Origin: Bacilli bacterium
GTDB taxonomy: Bacteria; Bacillota_I; Bacilli_A; RFN20; UBA1709
DNA length: 14,293 nucleotides
Direction: 5' to 3'
Assembly: GCA_028694305.1 (NCBI GenBank)
Contig: JAQUTO010000012.1
Location: 1-14,293 of the forward strand
The notes beneath the pieces are model-generated. The model did no database searches. It was not told the origin of the DNA and was given only the letters and a program-made list of their open reading frames with translations. A program made the position numbers and the translations under genes. Numbering within the stretch: the first letter of the stretch is position 1; every line of letters starts with the position of its first letter. This document shows, piece after piece, positions 1 to 7,792 of the stretch.

Positions 1-212
1 ACAATAGAACTGCCCATATCAGCAATACTATCTAAAGCTGAACCAATGAGCGCAATACTGTTGGCAAATAATCCAGCAACAACTTTAATGGCAATCAAAA
101 TCAAGTTAGTTACAATCCCAATGGTTGCACCCAACTTACCATAGCTAGTTCGGACATTAATATCCTTTGTGTTCTCGTAATCTTTGATAAAGTGTTTGAG
201 GAAAAAGTTCAT
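1..212 (-). CDS. Cation diffusion facilitator (CDF) family efflux transporter, N-terminal part only
   Basis: The first 70 residues of a membrane protein can be read from an ATG at 210-212; the gene runs off the left edge. A short hydrophilic start (about residues 1-26) leads into a first membrane helix (about 28-50) and the beginning of a second. The segment LDSIADMGSS carries Asp61 and Asp65 in the D-x3-D spacing of the helix-2 metal site of CDF transporters such as YiiP. Members export divalent metals (Zn, Fe, Mn, Co) in exchange for protons; the metal here cannot be told because the rest of the metal site and the cytoplasmic domain are missing. It starts 12 bases after rlmH stops, so it is probably the next gene of the same operon. 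The family assignment rests on 70 residues. Confidence 0.8.
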   Translation of the reverse strand, partial: MNFFLKHFIKDYENTKDINVRTSYGKLGATIGIVTNLILIAIKVVAGLFANSIALIGSALDSIADMGSSI

Positions 213-224
213 ATTATCACATCC

Positions 225-701
225 CTATTTATGATAAACCTCATTGTTTAATATTTTAAAAGAACGATAGATTTGTTCTAAGATTAGAAGCCGCGTAATT
301 TGATGGGGGAAAGTTAAGGAAGACAAACACCATGAAGCATTAACTTTATTCTCCAATTCAGGGTTTGTTCCATACGACCCACCGATAATAAAACAAAAAG
401 ATGAATGACCTTCGTTCATTTTATTGTTCAGCATTTTACTAAAGGCAATCGAATCGTATTCTTGGCCACGTAAACTTAGTAAAATATTGTAATCACTTGG
501 ATTTAGATGTTCTAGTAAACTAGCCGATTCTTCATTGATGACTTGCTGAACATAGCTAGGCGTATCTTTAATAAGTTTAACTTCATTGAGTTCAACGATG
601 TTTAACTTACAATACTTCCCTAATCTTTTAGCGTATTCTTGGCAAGCTTCAACTAAATACTTTTCTTTTAGTTTACCTATACATAAAATCGTGATTTTCA
701 T
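225..701 (-). CDS. rlmH: 23S rRNA (pseudouridine1915-N3)-methyltransferase RlmH
   Basis: A 158-residue protein, the normal length for RlmH, a SPOUT-class enzyme that uses S-adenosylmethionine to methylate N3 of pseudouridine 1915 in helix 69 of 23S rRNA on assembled ribosomes. The SAM-binding knot is visible as FIIGGSYG (residues 104-111) and LSSLTFPHQ (126-134), followed by EQIYRSF (142-148) and the conserved C-terminal YHK (156-158). The start lies only 2 bases after the stop of the upstream HtrA-like gene, so translation is probably coupled. In Bacillus subtilis rlmH also lies near walJ and htrC, which supports the identification. Nothing looks broken. Confidence 0.96.
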   Translation of the reverse strand: MKITILCIGKLKEKYLVEACQEYAKRLGKYCKLNIVELNEVKLIKDTPSYVQQVINEESASLLEHLNPSDYNILLSLRGQEYDSIAFSKMLNNKMNEGHSSFCFIIGGSYGTNPELENKVNASWCLSSLTFPHQITRLLILEQIYRSFKILNNEVYHK

Positions 702-703
702 AA

Positions 704-1948
704 TTAGAAGGTCAAGGTATAGGAGTGCGTCGCTCCACTTGAATCCATAGTTTTAATTACAAGAGTATCACCGATATCATAACGTTGTAATTGCCCGGAA
801 ATTACGGACATATTTTCGGTTGCAACTCCTCCAATTTCAATGACAGTTTCGCCTTTTTTCATGCCAGCTTTAGCAGCAGCACTGCCACTTGAAACTTCAG
901 AGATATAACAACCAGTATATAAACCACTAGCGATATTATTAGAAGTTAATTGACTTAAAGAGAATTGATCAACATCACTGACCGTAACCCCAATAGTTGG
1001 TCTTGTATAACTACCGGTCTTAATAATATCATCAATTGGATTCTTGAGATTATCTAATGGAATTGACATTGACACTGATTCATAAGAAACGCTAGAAGTA
1101 CTATTTGTATACTTATAAGAAAGCATACCAATAACTTCTCCATTACTATTATAAACTGGTCCACCCTCCATACCGCCATTGATTGGGGCATCAAATTGGA
1201 ATGCTTCATAATTAGCAATATCAAAAGAGCGTGACATATTGTTAACGGTAGTATCGAAATAAACAATCTCTCTACGATTAAGTCCCGAGACAACACCTCG
1301 GACAATAGTATTCATTAAATTCTCACCTAAAGAAGGAGTACCAATAGCGATGACACCATCACCAACTTGTAAAGAATCTGAACTACCAATAGTTGCCACT
1401 TTGATCTCATCAGTGGTTGTTACTGAGAAGACAGCTAAATCACCACCATCAAAACTACCAACTAAATTCGAGGTATAGCGTCTTCCATCTTCAAAGGTAA
1501 TTTCATAGTCACCATATTTAACAACTTTGACATTACTATCGGAGCCATCATTACTATAATAACGATGGAAAATACCGGAAGCATTTGTGATGATGTAATA
1601 AGTATTGTCAGTTGCTGTATAAACAAAGCCTGAAGTAATGTAATTATATTCATTACTACCGACAGCATAACAGGCATTAACAATGACTGTTGAATCCTTG
1701 GCTTCTTGGTAAATATCTGAGGCTGAGAAAGAGAGTTTTGTCGTCCCCACTTTCGTCGTCGCATAATTGGCTGGTGTATTAACCGCTTTACTGCAGAAAG
1801 TTTCTCCACTTAAGACACTACTTGTTGAAGATGATGATGATGCGGTATTACTACTTGTTGCATAATCACTTAACTTCCCTAGAAATGAACAGCCTGTTAA
1901 TAAGGCAATACCTACGATTAACGTTGTTATTTTTTGATATCTTTTCAT
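704..1948 (-). CDS. HtrA-like S1C-fold lipoprotein with PDZ domain, catalytic His and Ser replaced (probable pseudoprotease)
   Basis: A 414-residue protein. Residues 1-20 form a lipoprotein signal ending in the lipobox LLTGC, so it should be anchored outside the membrane through Cys20. A Ser/Thr-rich linker (about 31-50) follows, then a trypsin-like domain (about 75-310) and a C-terminal PDZ domain (about 318-414). Aligned with the next gene upstream (1961-3115), the catalytic Asp is kept (Asp170 in GGDLAVFSV). The His position of TNQHV is Ser124 (TNASG), and the Ser position of PGNSGGP is Glu261 (GGMEGGP). Both codons were checked in the bases (TCC and GAG). It should therefore lack normal serine protease activity. 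The frame is intact with a good ribosome site (AAGGGGGAAAG), so it is not a decayed gene. A binding, scaffolding or regulatory role is inferred; a different chemistry using Glu261 cannot be ruled out. Confidence 0.88.
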   Translation of the reverse strand: MKRYQKITTLIVGIALLTGCSFLGKLSDYATSSNTASSSSSTSSVLSGETFCSKAVNTPANYATTKVGTTKLSFSASDIYQEAKDSTVIVNACYAVGSNEYNYITSGFVYTATDNTYYIITNASGIFHRYYSNDGSDSNVKVVKYGDYEITFEDGRRYTSNLVGSFDGGDLAVFSVTTTDEIKVATIGSSDSLQVGDGVIAIGTPSLGENLMNTIVRGVVSGLNRREIVYFDTTVNNMSRSFDIANYEAFQFDAPINGGMEGGPVYNSNGEVIGMLSYKYTNSTSSVSYESVSMSIPLDNLKNPIDDIIKTGSYTRPTIGVTVSDVDQFSLSQLTSNNIASGLYTGCYISEVSSGSAAAKAGMKKGETVIEIGGVATENMSVISGQLQRYDIGDTLVIKTMDSSGATHSYTLTF

Positions 1949-1960
1949 ATTCTTTCCCCC

Positions 1961-3115
1961 TTATGCGTAAGCCACAATTGTGGCAATATATTCATTGACT
2001 TTGTATGTACCACTGCTATCTTTTTGATAAACAATTAAGGTGGCAGTTTCACCAATCTTCTTGCGATATACTAATTGCCGTAATCTAACCTTATTCGTAA
2101 TACTGTGGCCATCGAAACTCACAATGATTGCGCCTTCCCCTAATCCACTAGTATACAAAGGATTAGTGGCTGAAGCTTTAATGGTGTTAACATAGACACC
2201 ACTAATTAAAGAGGTTGGAATTCCTAAACTTGTCCGATTGGCTAAAGTAATATTTCTTAAGTTATAGAAATAGGCAGAACCTAAAGATGATTTAGTATAA
2301 GTTCCTAGTTTATCAACAGCCCCGGAACTGGTAAAGGTTACTGAATCCATGATGGCATTCGCTCCAATCAACATATCATTAATTGGTAACGACATATTTA
2401 AGCCTTCATAGTTAGTGGTATAACCGTCCCCAGTTAACTTCAAGGCATTAATCCCAATCACTTCACCTTGGGCATTAAATAACGGTCCACCTGAATTGCC
2501 AGGGTTAATGGCAATATCAACTTGAATAGCATGGGTCTGTGTTTCCATGTAAGATGCATTGTTTGCACTGGTGCATCTTTCAAAGCCACTGACCAAACCC
2601 TGAGTAATGGTATTTTTATATTGAATTCCGGCTGGATTACCTGCCGCAAAAACTTCTTCCCCAATTGTCACATTATCAGAATCACCGATAGTGGCGAGTG
2701 GGACATCACTAATCTTAGGAATTCTAACTACGGCTATATCTTGATTTTCATCATAACCCAAAACAGTGCCACTGACTCTGGTCCAATTATAACTTATGAC
2801 CTCAAAACTCTTACCATCCTCCACCACGTGTTGATTAGTAAGAACATATTGGTATTTACTATCTTCTTTAATGACTACTCCACTACCTAATCCATTGGCT
2901 TCGCCTAAGGCGTTATAGTTAATCACACTAACGACTGACTTAATGGCATTAGAAATAATGGTGTTATCAATATCAACAAATAAAGTTTCTTGTGCTGGAG
3001 CAGGTGAAATTAAAATATCATCATCACCAGTATCAAGTTTAGCAACACCACCACTAAGTGGTACAACTAACAGTAAACTTAAAGCGAGATTTAAAGGACT
3101 AACGATTTTCATCAT
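1961..3115 (-). CDS. HtrA/DegP-like serine protease with PDZ domain (HtrC-like)
   Basis: A 384-residue S1C protease. Residues about 4-24 are hydrophobic, acting as signal peptide or membrane anchor, so the protein works at the outer face of the membrane in protein quality control. The full triad is visible: His96 in LTNQHVV, Asp126 in NQDIAVVRI and Ser208 in NPGNSGGPLF. The PDZ domain covers about 271-384. The start is the first of two adjacent ATGs, placed 6 bases after GAGGGGGTG. It overlaps the end of walJ by 17 bases, so expression is coupled. The walJ-htrA order matches walJ-htrC of Bacillus subtilis, which suggests HtrC, but HtrA, HtrB and HtrC are too alike to name with certainty. The tandem copy downstream is catalytically degenerate. 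Confidence 0.93.
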   Translation of the reverse strand: MMKIVSPLNLALSLLLVVPLSGGVAKLDTGDDDILISPAPAQETLFVDIDNTIISNAIKSVVSVINYNALGEANGLGSGVVIKEDSKYQYVLTNQHVVEDGKSFEVISYNWTRVSGTVLGYDENQDIAVVRIPKISDVPLATIGDSDNVTIGEEVFAAGNPAGIQYKNTITQGLVSGFERCTSANNASYMETQTHAIQVDIAINPGNSGGPLFNAQGEVIGINALKLTGDGYTTNYEGLNMSLPINDMLIGANAIMDSVTFTSSGAVDKLGTYTKSSLGSAYFYNLRNITLANRTSLGIPTSLISGVYVNTIKASATNPLYTSGLGEGAIIVSFDGHSITNKVRLRQLVYRKKIGETATLIVYQKDSSGTYKVNEYIATIVAYA

Positions 3116-3857
3116 TCTTCACCCCCTCAGTAATGACATAACGATCTGCAACTTTGATATCGATATCTTGATAAGCAATCCCGTATTGATCAAAGATATC
3201 AAAAAGTGTGTCTAAGACAATCTCTTTCGTATTACAATCTTCGCTCACATGAGCTAGTCTAATACTTTTAGTTGATGGGCCGATGACACTTGCAAGAATT
3301 CTGGCTGAAGATTCATTGGATAAGTGACCTTCCATACTCCGAATTCTTTGTTGTAACTGCCAAGGCCGTTTTGAGTTTAAAAGCATCTCATTGTCGTAGT
3401 TGCTTTCCATAATATAATGCGTAGCATTCTGAAAATATTGATAATCGCTCTCTTTAATATAACCAGTATCGGTTACATAGACCATAGTTTCTGTCCCACT
3501 TTTGATGATATAACCACAAGGATTAACCACATCATGAGATGTGGTAAAAGGCATGACTTCAAAGCCTGCAATTTGAACTTTTTGATAGGCTTCAAGGACA
3601 TGCGTACCTTCTTCTTTACAACTACCTTTTAACGAATAGAGTTTCGATAAGGGAAACTCATTAATACTCCGAATATGGTCAATATGTTCGTGGGTTACAA
3701 GGACTGCTTCAATGGTTGAGGAATCAATTTTTAAAGTTTCCAGCTTGTTATAAAGCTCGGTTTTTGGAATTCCACAATCGACCATGATAAGATGATTCCC
3801 ACCATAGATTAGTGTGCAATTCCCCCTTGAACCACTGGCCAGAATGGTATAGTTCAT
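3099..3857 (-). CDS. walJ: MBL-fold metallohydrolase, WalJ/YycJ family
   Basis: A 252-residue cytoplasmic protein of the metallo-beta-lactamase fold. The N-terminal LASGSRGNC (6-14) is the signature of the WalJ/YycJ group. The metal ligands THEHIDH (55-61), His108, Asp130 in VTDTG, and His203 in LAHVSEDCN are all present, as is ESNYD (151-155). WalJ is encoded with the WalRK cell-wall two-component system in many Bacillota and has been linked to coordinating wall work with DNA replication; its substrate is not firmly known. Here walR, walK, walH and walI are absent and the gene directly follows dnaB, overlapping its stop by 4 bases. It overlaps the protease gene downstream by 17 bases. Confidence 0.93.
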   Translation of the reverse strand: MNYTILASGSRGNCTLIYGGNHLIMVDCGIPKTELYNKLETLKIDSSTIEAVLVTHEHIDHIRSINEFPLSKLYSLKGSCKEEGTHVLEAYQKVQIAGFEVMPFTTSHDVVNPCGYIIKSGTETMVYVTDTGYIKESDYQYFQNATHYIMESNYDNEMLLNSKRPWQLQQRIRSMEGHLSNESSARILASVIGPSTKSIRLAHVSEDCNTKEIVLDTLFDIFDQYGIAYQDIDIKVADRYVITEGVKNDENR

Positions 3858-5188
3858 TGTGAGAACTGGGAATATGAACTAAATTCCCCGGTTGTAGTCA
3901 CGAAAGTCAAATTCACCATACCTAAAGCACCATTTCTGTGCTTAGCAATGTATAATTCTGTTTTGACCGTTTCTGGGCGCCTTGGTTCATCTGCGCCTTT
4001 ATATAAATCATCACGATAGATGAATAAAACCACGTCAGCATCTTGCTCAATAGAACCAGATTCCCGTAAGTCCGAGAGTAATGGGTGTTTATCAGGCCGT
4101 TGCTCTAATCGTCTGGATAATTGAGCCAAACAAATAATTGGAACATCTAATTCTTTGGCTAAAAGTTTAATGCCTCTTGAAATAGCACTAACTTCCAAAG
4201 TTCTATTTTCACTCTTGCCTTCTTTTTCAATTAATTGCAAGTAGTCAATCACAATCAACGCTAAGTCAGGATGTTCATTCTTAAGTTTTCGGGCTTTAGT
4301 TTGAATATCAATCAAACGTGTTGATGATTCATCAAAATAAATATCAAGATCAGCAATCTTATTAACACCTTCATCAAACTTAATTAAGTCTTCTTGGTTT
4401 AATTTGAAATCTCTAAGTTTCTCATTTGGAATCCGAGAACAAGTTGAAATCATTCTGTTAACAATTTGTTCTGCCGGCATTTCAATCGAGAAGAAGCCAA
4501 CTGGTTTCTTGGTTAGTCTAGCCGCATTTAAAGCAAAGTTAATGGCTAATTGAGTTTTACCAACTGAAGTTCTAGCCGCTAAGATAATCATATCGCCTTT
4601 TTGGAAACCATTGAGAATTCGGTCTAAGTCTGCATAGCCACTTGGACACCCAATAACATGGTTCTTGCTAGCAGCACCTTGATAATACTTTTCCTTAATT
4701 TCACTAATGACGTTCGCCGAAGTTAAGAACTCACCTGAACGCCGATTACGAGCAATCTTAATGACTTTCTTTTCAAAATCATCAAGATAAAGATCACTAT
4801 CTGCTATCTTCTTCTTGGCAACATCATCAGTTAATTGATTGATTAAATCAAGTAAGTCTCTCAAATTTTTCTTTTCCTTTAAAACATCAATATAATAATC
4901 AATGTTAGCTGACACAACACCCTCAACAAGGGCGGTTAAACCAACTACACCACCGACTGAATCTAGTTGACCTAAAGTATTTAAGTCATCGGTCACAGTC
5001 GTAATATCAATGGCTAATTGTTTCTCACTGATTCTTTGCATGCCTTCAAAGATTAAACGATTAGAAGGCACAAAAAAGTCGCCAGGTTCCAATGATGAAA
5101 GGCCCGCTCTTTGCGAATCTTCATCAACTAACATGGCTCCTAGTGTGGCTTTTTCAGCTTGTTCACTGTAAGGATACTCTATCGCCAT
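3854..5188 (-). CDS. dnaB: Replicative DNA helicase DnaB (DnaC in Bacillus nomenclature)
   Basis: A 444-residue hexameric helicase that unwinds DNA ahead of the replisome using ATP. The N-terminal primase-interaction domain spans about 1-150. The RecA-like domain carries Walker A ARTSVGKT (205-212, with Thr207 where Pro is usual), the catalytic Glu236 in FFSIEMP, Walker B LIVIDYLQL with Asp315, and the DLRESGSIEQDADVV segment (373-387). The arginine finger is Arg418 in AKHRNG. The length is normal. The ribosome site GAGGTAA overlaps the stop of rplI, 5 bases upstream. The rplI-dnaB order is the usual Bacillota arrangement. Confidence 0.98.
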   Translation of the reverse strand: MAIEYPYSEQAEKATLGAMLVDEDSQRAGLSSLEPGDFFVPSNRLIFEGMQRISEKQLAIDITTVTDDLNTLGQLDSVGGVVGLTALVEGVVSANIDYYIDVLKEKKNLRDLLDLINQLTDDVAKKKIADSDLYLDDFEKKVIKIARNRRSGEFLTSANVISEIKEKYYQGAASKNHVIGCPSGYADLDRILNGFQKGDMIILAARTSVGKTQLAINFALNAARLTKKPVGFFSIEMPAEQIVNRMISTCSRIPNEKLRDFKLNQEDLIKFDEGVNKIADLDIYFDESSTRLIDIQTKARKLKNEHPDLALIVIDYLQLIEKEGKSENRTLEVSAISRGIKLLAKELDVPIICLAQLSRRLEQRPDKHPLLSDLRESGSIEQDADVVLFIYRDDLYKGADEPRRPETVKTELYIAKHRNGALGMVNLTFVTTTGEFSSYSQFSQ

Positions 5189-5193
5189 AATAC

Positions 5194-5643
5194 TTACCTC
5201 GCTTCTTTAACTTCAACATTAATATTCGCAATGACCCCTTTAAAGAGTTCATTTCTTGGACGTGACCAACCAAAGGTTGTGATTGGTGAAGTGTCTAAGA
5301 ACTTTTTCTTATCAATTTCAATGCCGTGCTTAGACTTTAACTCTTCACAGATTTGCTTAGTGGAAATGCCACCAAACATTCTGCCATCACTACCCGGTTT
5401 TGCATAAAAGGTTAAGTTGATATCTTTTAGTTTTTCTTTTAGAACCTCGGCTTCTGCTTTCTTGGCCTCAATTTCACTAGCAGCTTTTGCATCTTGATCA
5501 TTCTTGACTTCAATGCTTTTTTCAGAAGCTTTAACTGCTAAATGTTGCCGAATTAAAAAGTTGGTGGCATATCCTGCTGCAACATCAATAATATCGCCTT
5601 TTTTACCAACTTTCTTAACATCTTGTAATAAAATAACTCGCAT
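5194..5643 (-). CDS. rplI: 50S ribosomal protein L9
   Basis: A 149-residue L9, the usual length. The N-terminal rRNA-binding domain shows the family signature (GKKGDIIDVAAGYATNFLI, within residues 13-31). A charged Ala/Glu/Lys helix (about 40-75) connects it to the C-terminal domain (about 78-149), as in the dumbbell-shaped L9 structure. It binds 23S rRNA near the base of the L1 stalk. A strong AGGAGGT ribosome site precedes the ATG. It sits 11 bases after gdpP and 5 bases before dnaB in one transcription unit. Confidence 0.97.
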   Translation of the reverse strand: MRVILLQDVKKVGKKGDIIDVAAGYATNFLIRQHLAVKASEKSIEVKNDQDAKAASEIEAKKAEAEVLKEKLKDINLTFYAKPGSDGRMFGGISTKQICEELKSKHGIEIDKKKFLDTSPITTFGWSRPRNELFKGVIANINVEVKEAR

Positions 5644-5654
5644 AATCTTACCTC

Positions 5655-7664
5655 CTAATCAAAACGCATTTCACTAATATAGTTATCCACTATCTTAATC
5701 AATTCTTCTCTAACATCTGCAATTGATTTATCTTTAATCTGGGTCGCAGCCATTGCAAAGTGGCCACCTCCACCCATCTTTTCTAGAATTAATTGAACGT
5801 TAAATGAACCATCGCTCCGAGCACTGACTCCTACTTCATTTTGACCAATTAAGCCAATAACAAAGATAGCTTTAATCCCCTTAACATTCATGGCATCATT
5901 ACCCACCTTAGCTAAAATTGTTCTGTCCACAATTAAATCATCTGGAGCTGTGGTTAAAACAATACCAAAGTGAATGGTCTCGGCGTTATTCATAATCTTG
6001 GTCTTGAGTTCATACTCTTCATATTCATCTTTGAGATAATCGTTAGCAGCATCTAAATCTGCCCCATATTCCTTGAGTAACATACAAGCCTCAAAGGTTT
6101 CAGCGGAACATTTATTTCTAAAGCCACTAGTATCAAGTAAAATACCTGCCAATAATGCAGTTGCAACTCTTGGAACTATGTTAATCTTACTCTTACTAAA
6201 TTTAATTAATTCCACCACTAATTCAGAAGCGGATGAAGCGGTTGTTTCAATAATTGAGAAGATTGGATTATCAATGGCATCTTCTGCTCTACGATGGTGA
6301 TCGATAACTGCAATTCTTTGTGCCACTTCAATTAACTTTGGACATGGTGTTAATTTAGCTCGATTGATATCGGCTAAACAAACTAAGGTCTTATCGTCAA
6401 CTAAGGTTAAGGCTTTAGCTTCATCGATAAAGATATCATCAATTTCTTCTTTCTTAAATAAGTCTTTAATGGCAGTTCTTGTCTTAATTTCCATACAGTT
6501 TAATGGACAGACAATCCAAGCCTCTTTATTTTGGGCTTTAGCCATTGTGTATAAACCTAAACAAGCCCCGATAGCATCAAAGTCAGCATTGGTATGTGGT
6601 GCTAACAAAATCTTATCGTTACTTTGAATATGGGTATATAAGGATTGCGAAAGAACCCGTGAACGAACAGTGTTCTTCTTAGTTTTAATTTCAGTTGTCC
6701 CACCAAAGAATTCCATATGGGCGCCATAATTATTGATAACAATTTGGCCGCCACCTCTAGACAAAGCCACATCCATTGCGGATGATGAGAGTTCAGCTAG
6801 TCGGTTGAAATCAGAGTTACCACGACCAACACCAATACTGATAGTTAATGGGATGTTAGCAGTTTTAGTAACTTCATGAACTTGATCCATGATATTGAAT
6901 TTATCATTGACCATCTTAATATATTCTTCTTCTTGAGCCACGATTAAATAAACATCATCACCAATTAAGTGAGTATAAACATCATAATGCTTACCCCATT
7001 CAATAATGAGTTTTCTAACTTCGAGTTCATATTGAGTGGTATTTTCATCTTGACCAATACTTTCAAGGTCGGTCAAGTTATCGATGGCAACAGCAATAAA
7101 AACTGGTGCTTGTTTTTCTTTCATCTCATACAACTTATCAATTTCAGTAGTATCTTTGAACACCAACAAATCTAATTCTCGTAAACAAAGCACACTATAG
7201 TCACGACTATTTAAGGCGACCTTAACTTCATCTGGAGTTTGGTCGGTATTATCAAAGAAAGCTTTAACTTCAGGGAAAGTCTCAGTGACATTCTTACCAA
7301 CACAGCGAATATTTCTTTCCTCAAAAAGTTCAGATGTCCAAATAATCTCTTGGTTGGAATCAAAGATAACCATCCCAAGTTCACCATAAATAAAAGCTTC
7401 AGAAATATCAGCACCCAAAGTATTCGTGATACCAATATGATTAATTCTGGCATCGACTTCAATACTTCTTTGGGAGAGTAATGCAACGACAATATTAATG
7501 CCAAAGATTAATGAGAAGATGATAAAAAGAATGGTCGGATTATCCACAAATGTGGTGTTTGTATCTTTGACCAATTTAAAAATAATGAGACCCAAGACAA
7601 CAAGGGTTTCGATAATATAAACAATAAAAGTATAGGTTTTTATTCGCTTTATTTTCTGCATCAT
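5655..7664 (-). CDS. gdpP: Cyclic-di-AMP phosphodiesterase GdpP (membrane, PAS, degenerate GGDEF, DHH-DHHA1)
   Basis: Numbering here is from the chosen ATG (669 residues). Two membrane helices (about 10-32 and 45-63) are followed by a PAS-like domain (about 90-170), a degenerate GGDEF domain (about 185-315) and a DHH-DHHA1 phosphodiesterase (about 345-669). The DHH metal site is complete: H357-x3-D361-x-D363, Asp432 in LADINR, DHHRR (455-459) and Asp511 in LLDTSGF. The DHHA1 motif is GGGGHFAMAA (631-640). GdpP breaks c-di-AMP to pApA and so affects wall, osmolyte and beta-lactam responses. The GGDEF remnant reads GGGQ, so no diguanylate cyclase activity is expected. An in-frame TTG at 7700 would add 12 residues, but it lies inside the likely -10 box and upstream of the AAGGAGG ribosome site, so the ATG at 7662-7664 (or the adjacent one at 7659-7661) is preferred. 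Confidence 0.95.
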   Translation of the reverse strand: MMQKIKRIKTYTFIVYIIETLVVLGLIIFKLVKDTNTTFVDNPTILFIIFSLIFGINIVVALLSQRSIEVDARINHIGITNTLGADISEAFIYGELGMVIFDSNQEIIWTSELFEERNIRCVGKNVTETFPEVKAFFDNTDQTPDEVKVALNSRDYSVLCLRELDLLVFKDTTEIDKLYEMKEKQAPVFIAVAIDNLTDLESIGQDENTTQYELEVRKLIIEWGKHYDVYTHLIGDDVYLIVAQEEEYIKMVNDKFNIMDQVHEVTKTANIPLTISIGVGRGNSDFNRLAELSSSAMDVALSRGGGQIVINNYGAHMEFFGGTTEIKTKKNTVRSRVLSQSLYTHIQSNDKILLAPHTNADFDAIGACLGLYTMAKAQNKEAWIVCPLNCMEIKTRTAIKDLFKKEEIDDIFIDEAKALTLVDDKTLVCLADINRAKLTPCPKLIEVAQRIAVIDHHRRAEDAIDNPIFSIIETTASSASELVVELIKFSKSKINIVPRVATALLAGILLDTSGFRNKCSAETFEACMLLKEYGADLDAANDYLKDEYEEYELKTKIMNNAETIHFGIVLTTAPDDLIVDRTILAKVGNDAMNVKGIKAIFVIGLIGQNEVGVSARSDGSFNVQLILEKMGGGGHFAMAATQIKDKSIADVREELIKIVDNYISEMRFD

Positions 7665-7676
7665 AAGCCTTAAAAA

Positions 7677-7683
7677 CCTCCTT
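7677..7683 (-). promoter_or_regulatory. Ribosome binding site that decides the gdpP start
   Basis: The minus strand reads AAGGAGG here, 12 bases before the ATG at 7662-7664. It lies downstream of the in-frame TTG at 7700, which rules out that TTG as the natural start. The spacing is somewhat long; no other start codon fits between. Confidence 0.75.
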
Positions 7684-7691
7684 ATCAATTT

Positions 7692-7720
7692 ATTATACAA
7701 TAAATTTTAATGAATATCAC
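7692..7720 (-). promoter_or_regulatory. Probable promoter of the gdpP-rplI-dnaB-walJ-htrA-rlmH operon
   Basis: A perfect TATAAT (7692-7697) lies 17 bases downstream of GTGATA (7715-7720), which matches 4 of 6 bases of TTGACA. Transcription would begin near 7685, just before the ribosome site. The position directly after the rpsR terminator supports it. The -35 is weak. Confidence 0.55.
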
Positions 7721-7724
7721 TAAC

Positions 7725-7747
7725 AAAGACACTCTTTAAGTGTCTTT
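7725..7747. repeat. Perfect 9-bp hairpin between rpsR terminator and gdpP promoter
   Basis: AAAGACACT (7725-7733) and AGTGTCTTT (7739-7747) form a perfect 9-bp stem with a 5-base loop. On the minus strand the run of T after the stem is short, so it would be at best a weak backup terminator. It directly abuts the -35 region of gdpP, so an operator role is equally possible. Confidence 0.6.
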
Positions 7748-7760
7748 TAAAGAAAGAGAT

Positions 7761-7788
7761 AAAAAAATCTCCCTTTTAGCAGGGAGAT
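7761..7788 (-). terminator. Rho-independent terminator of rpsF-ssb-rpsR
   Basis: On the minus strand ATCTCCC and GGGAGAT form a 7-bp stem with an 8-base loop, followed by six further T. It lies 4 bases after the rpsR stop codon and ends the ribosomal protein operon. Confidence 0.88.
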
Positions 7789-7792
7789 AATT

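Noticed and set aside
1054..1809. Minus-strand alternate-frame open frames inside the HtrA-like lipoprotein gene, considered as signs of frameshift
   Set aside because: The main frame is continuous with signal, domain and PDZ motifs throughout, so no frameshift is needed.
1805..1850. Ser/Thr codon run in the lipoprotein gene as a simple-sequence repeat
   Set aside because: It is short and mixed in codons, and fits a flexible linker after a lipid anchor.
2522..3215. Plus-strand open frames opposite the HtrA gene
   Set aside because: They have no ribosome site or recognisable domain and lie antisense to a gene with a complete catalytic triad.
7665..7700. Upstream TTG start for gdpP adding 12 residues
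   Set aside because: The TTG overlaps the predicted -10 region and lies upstream of the AAGGAGG ribosome site; the ATG at 7662-7664 follows that site.
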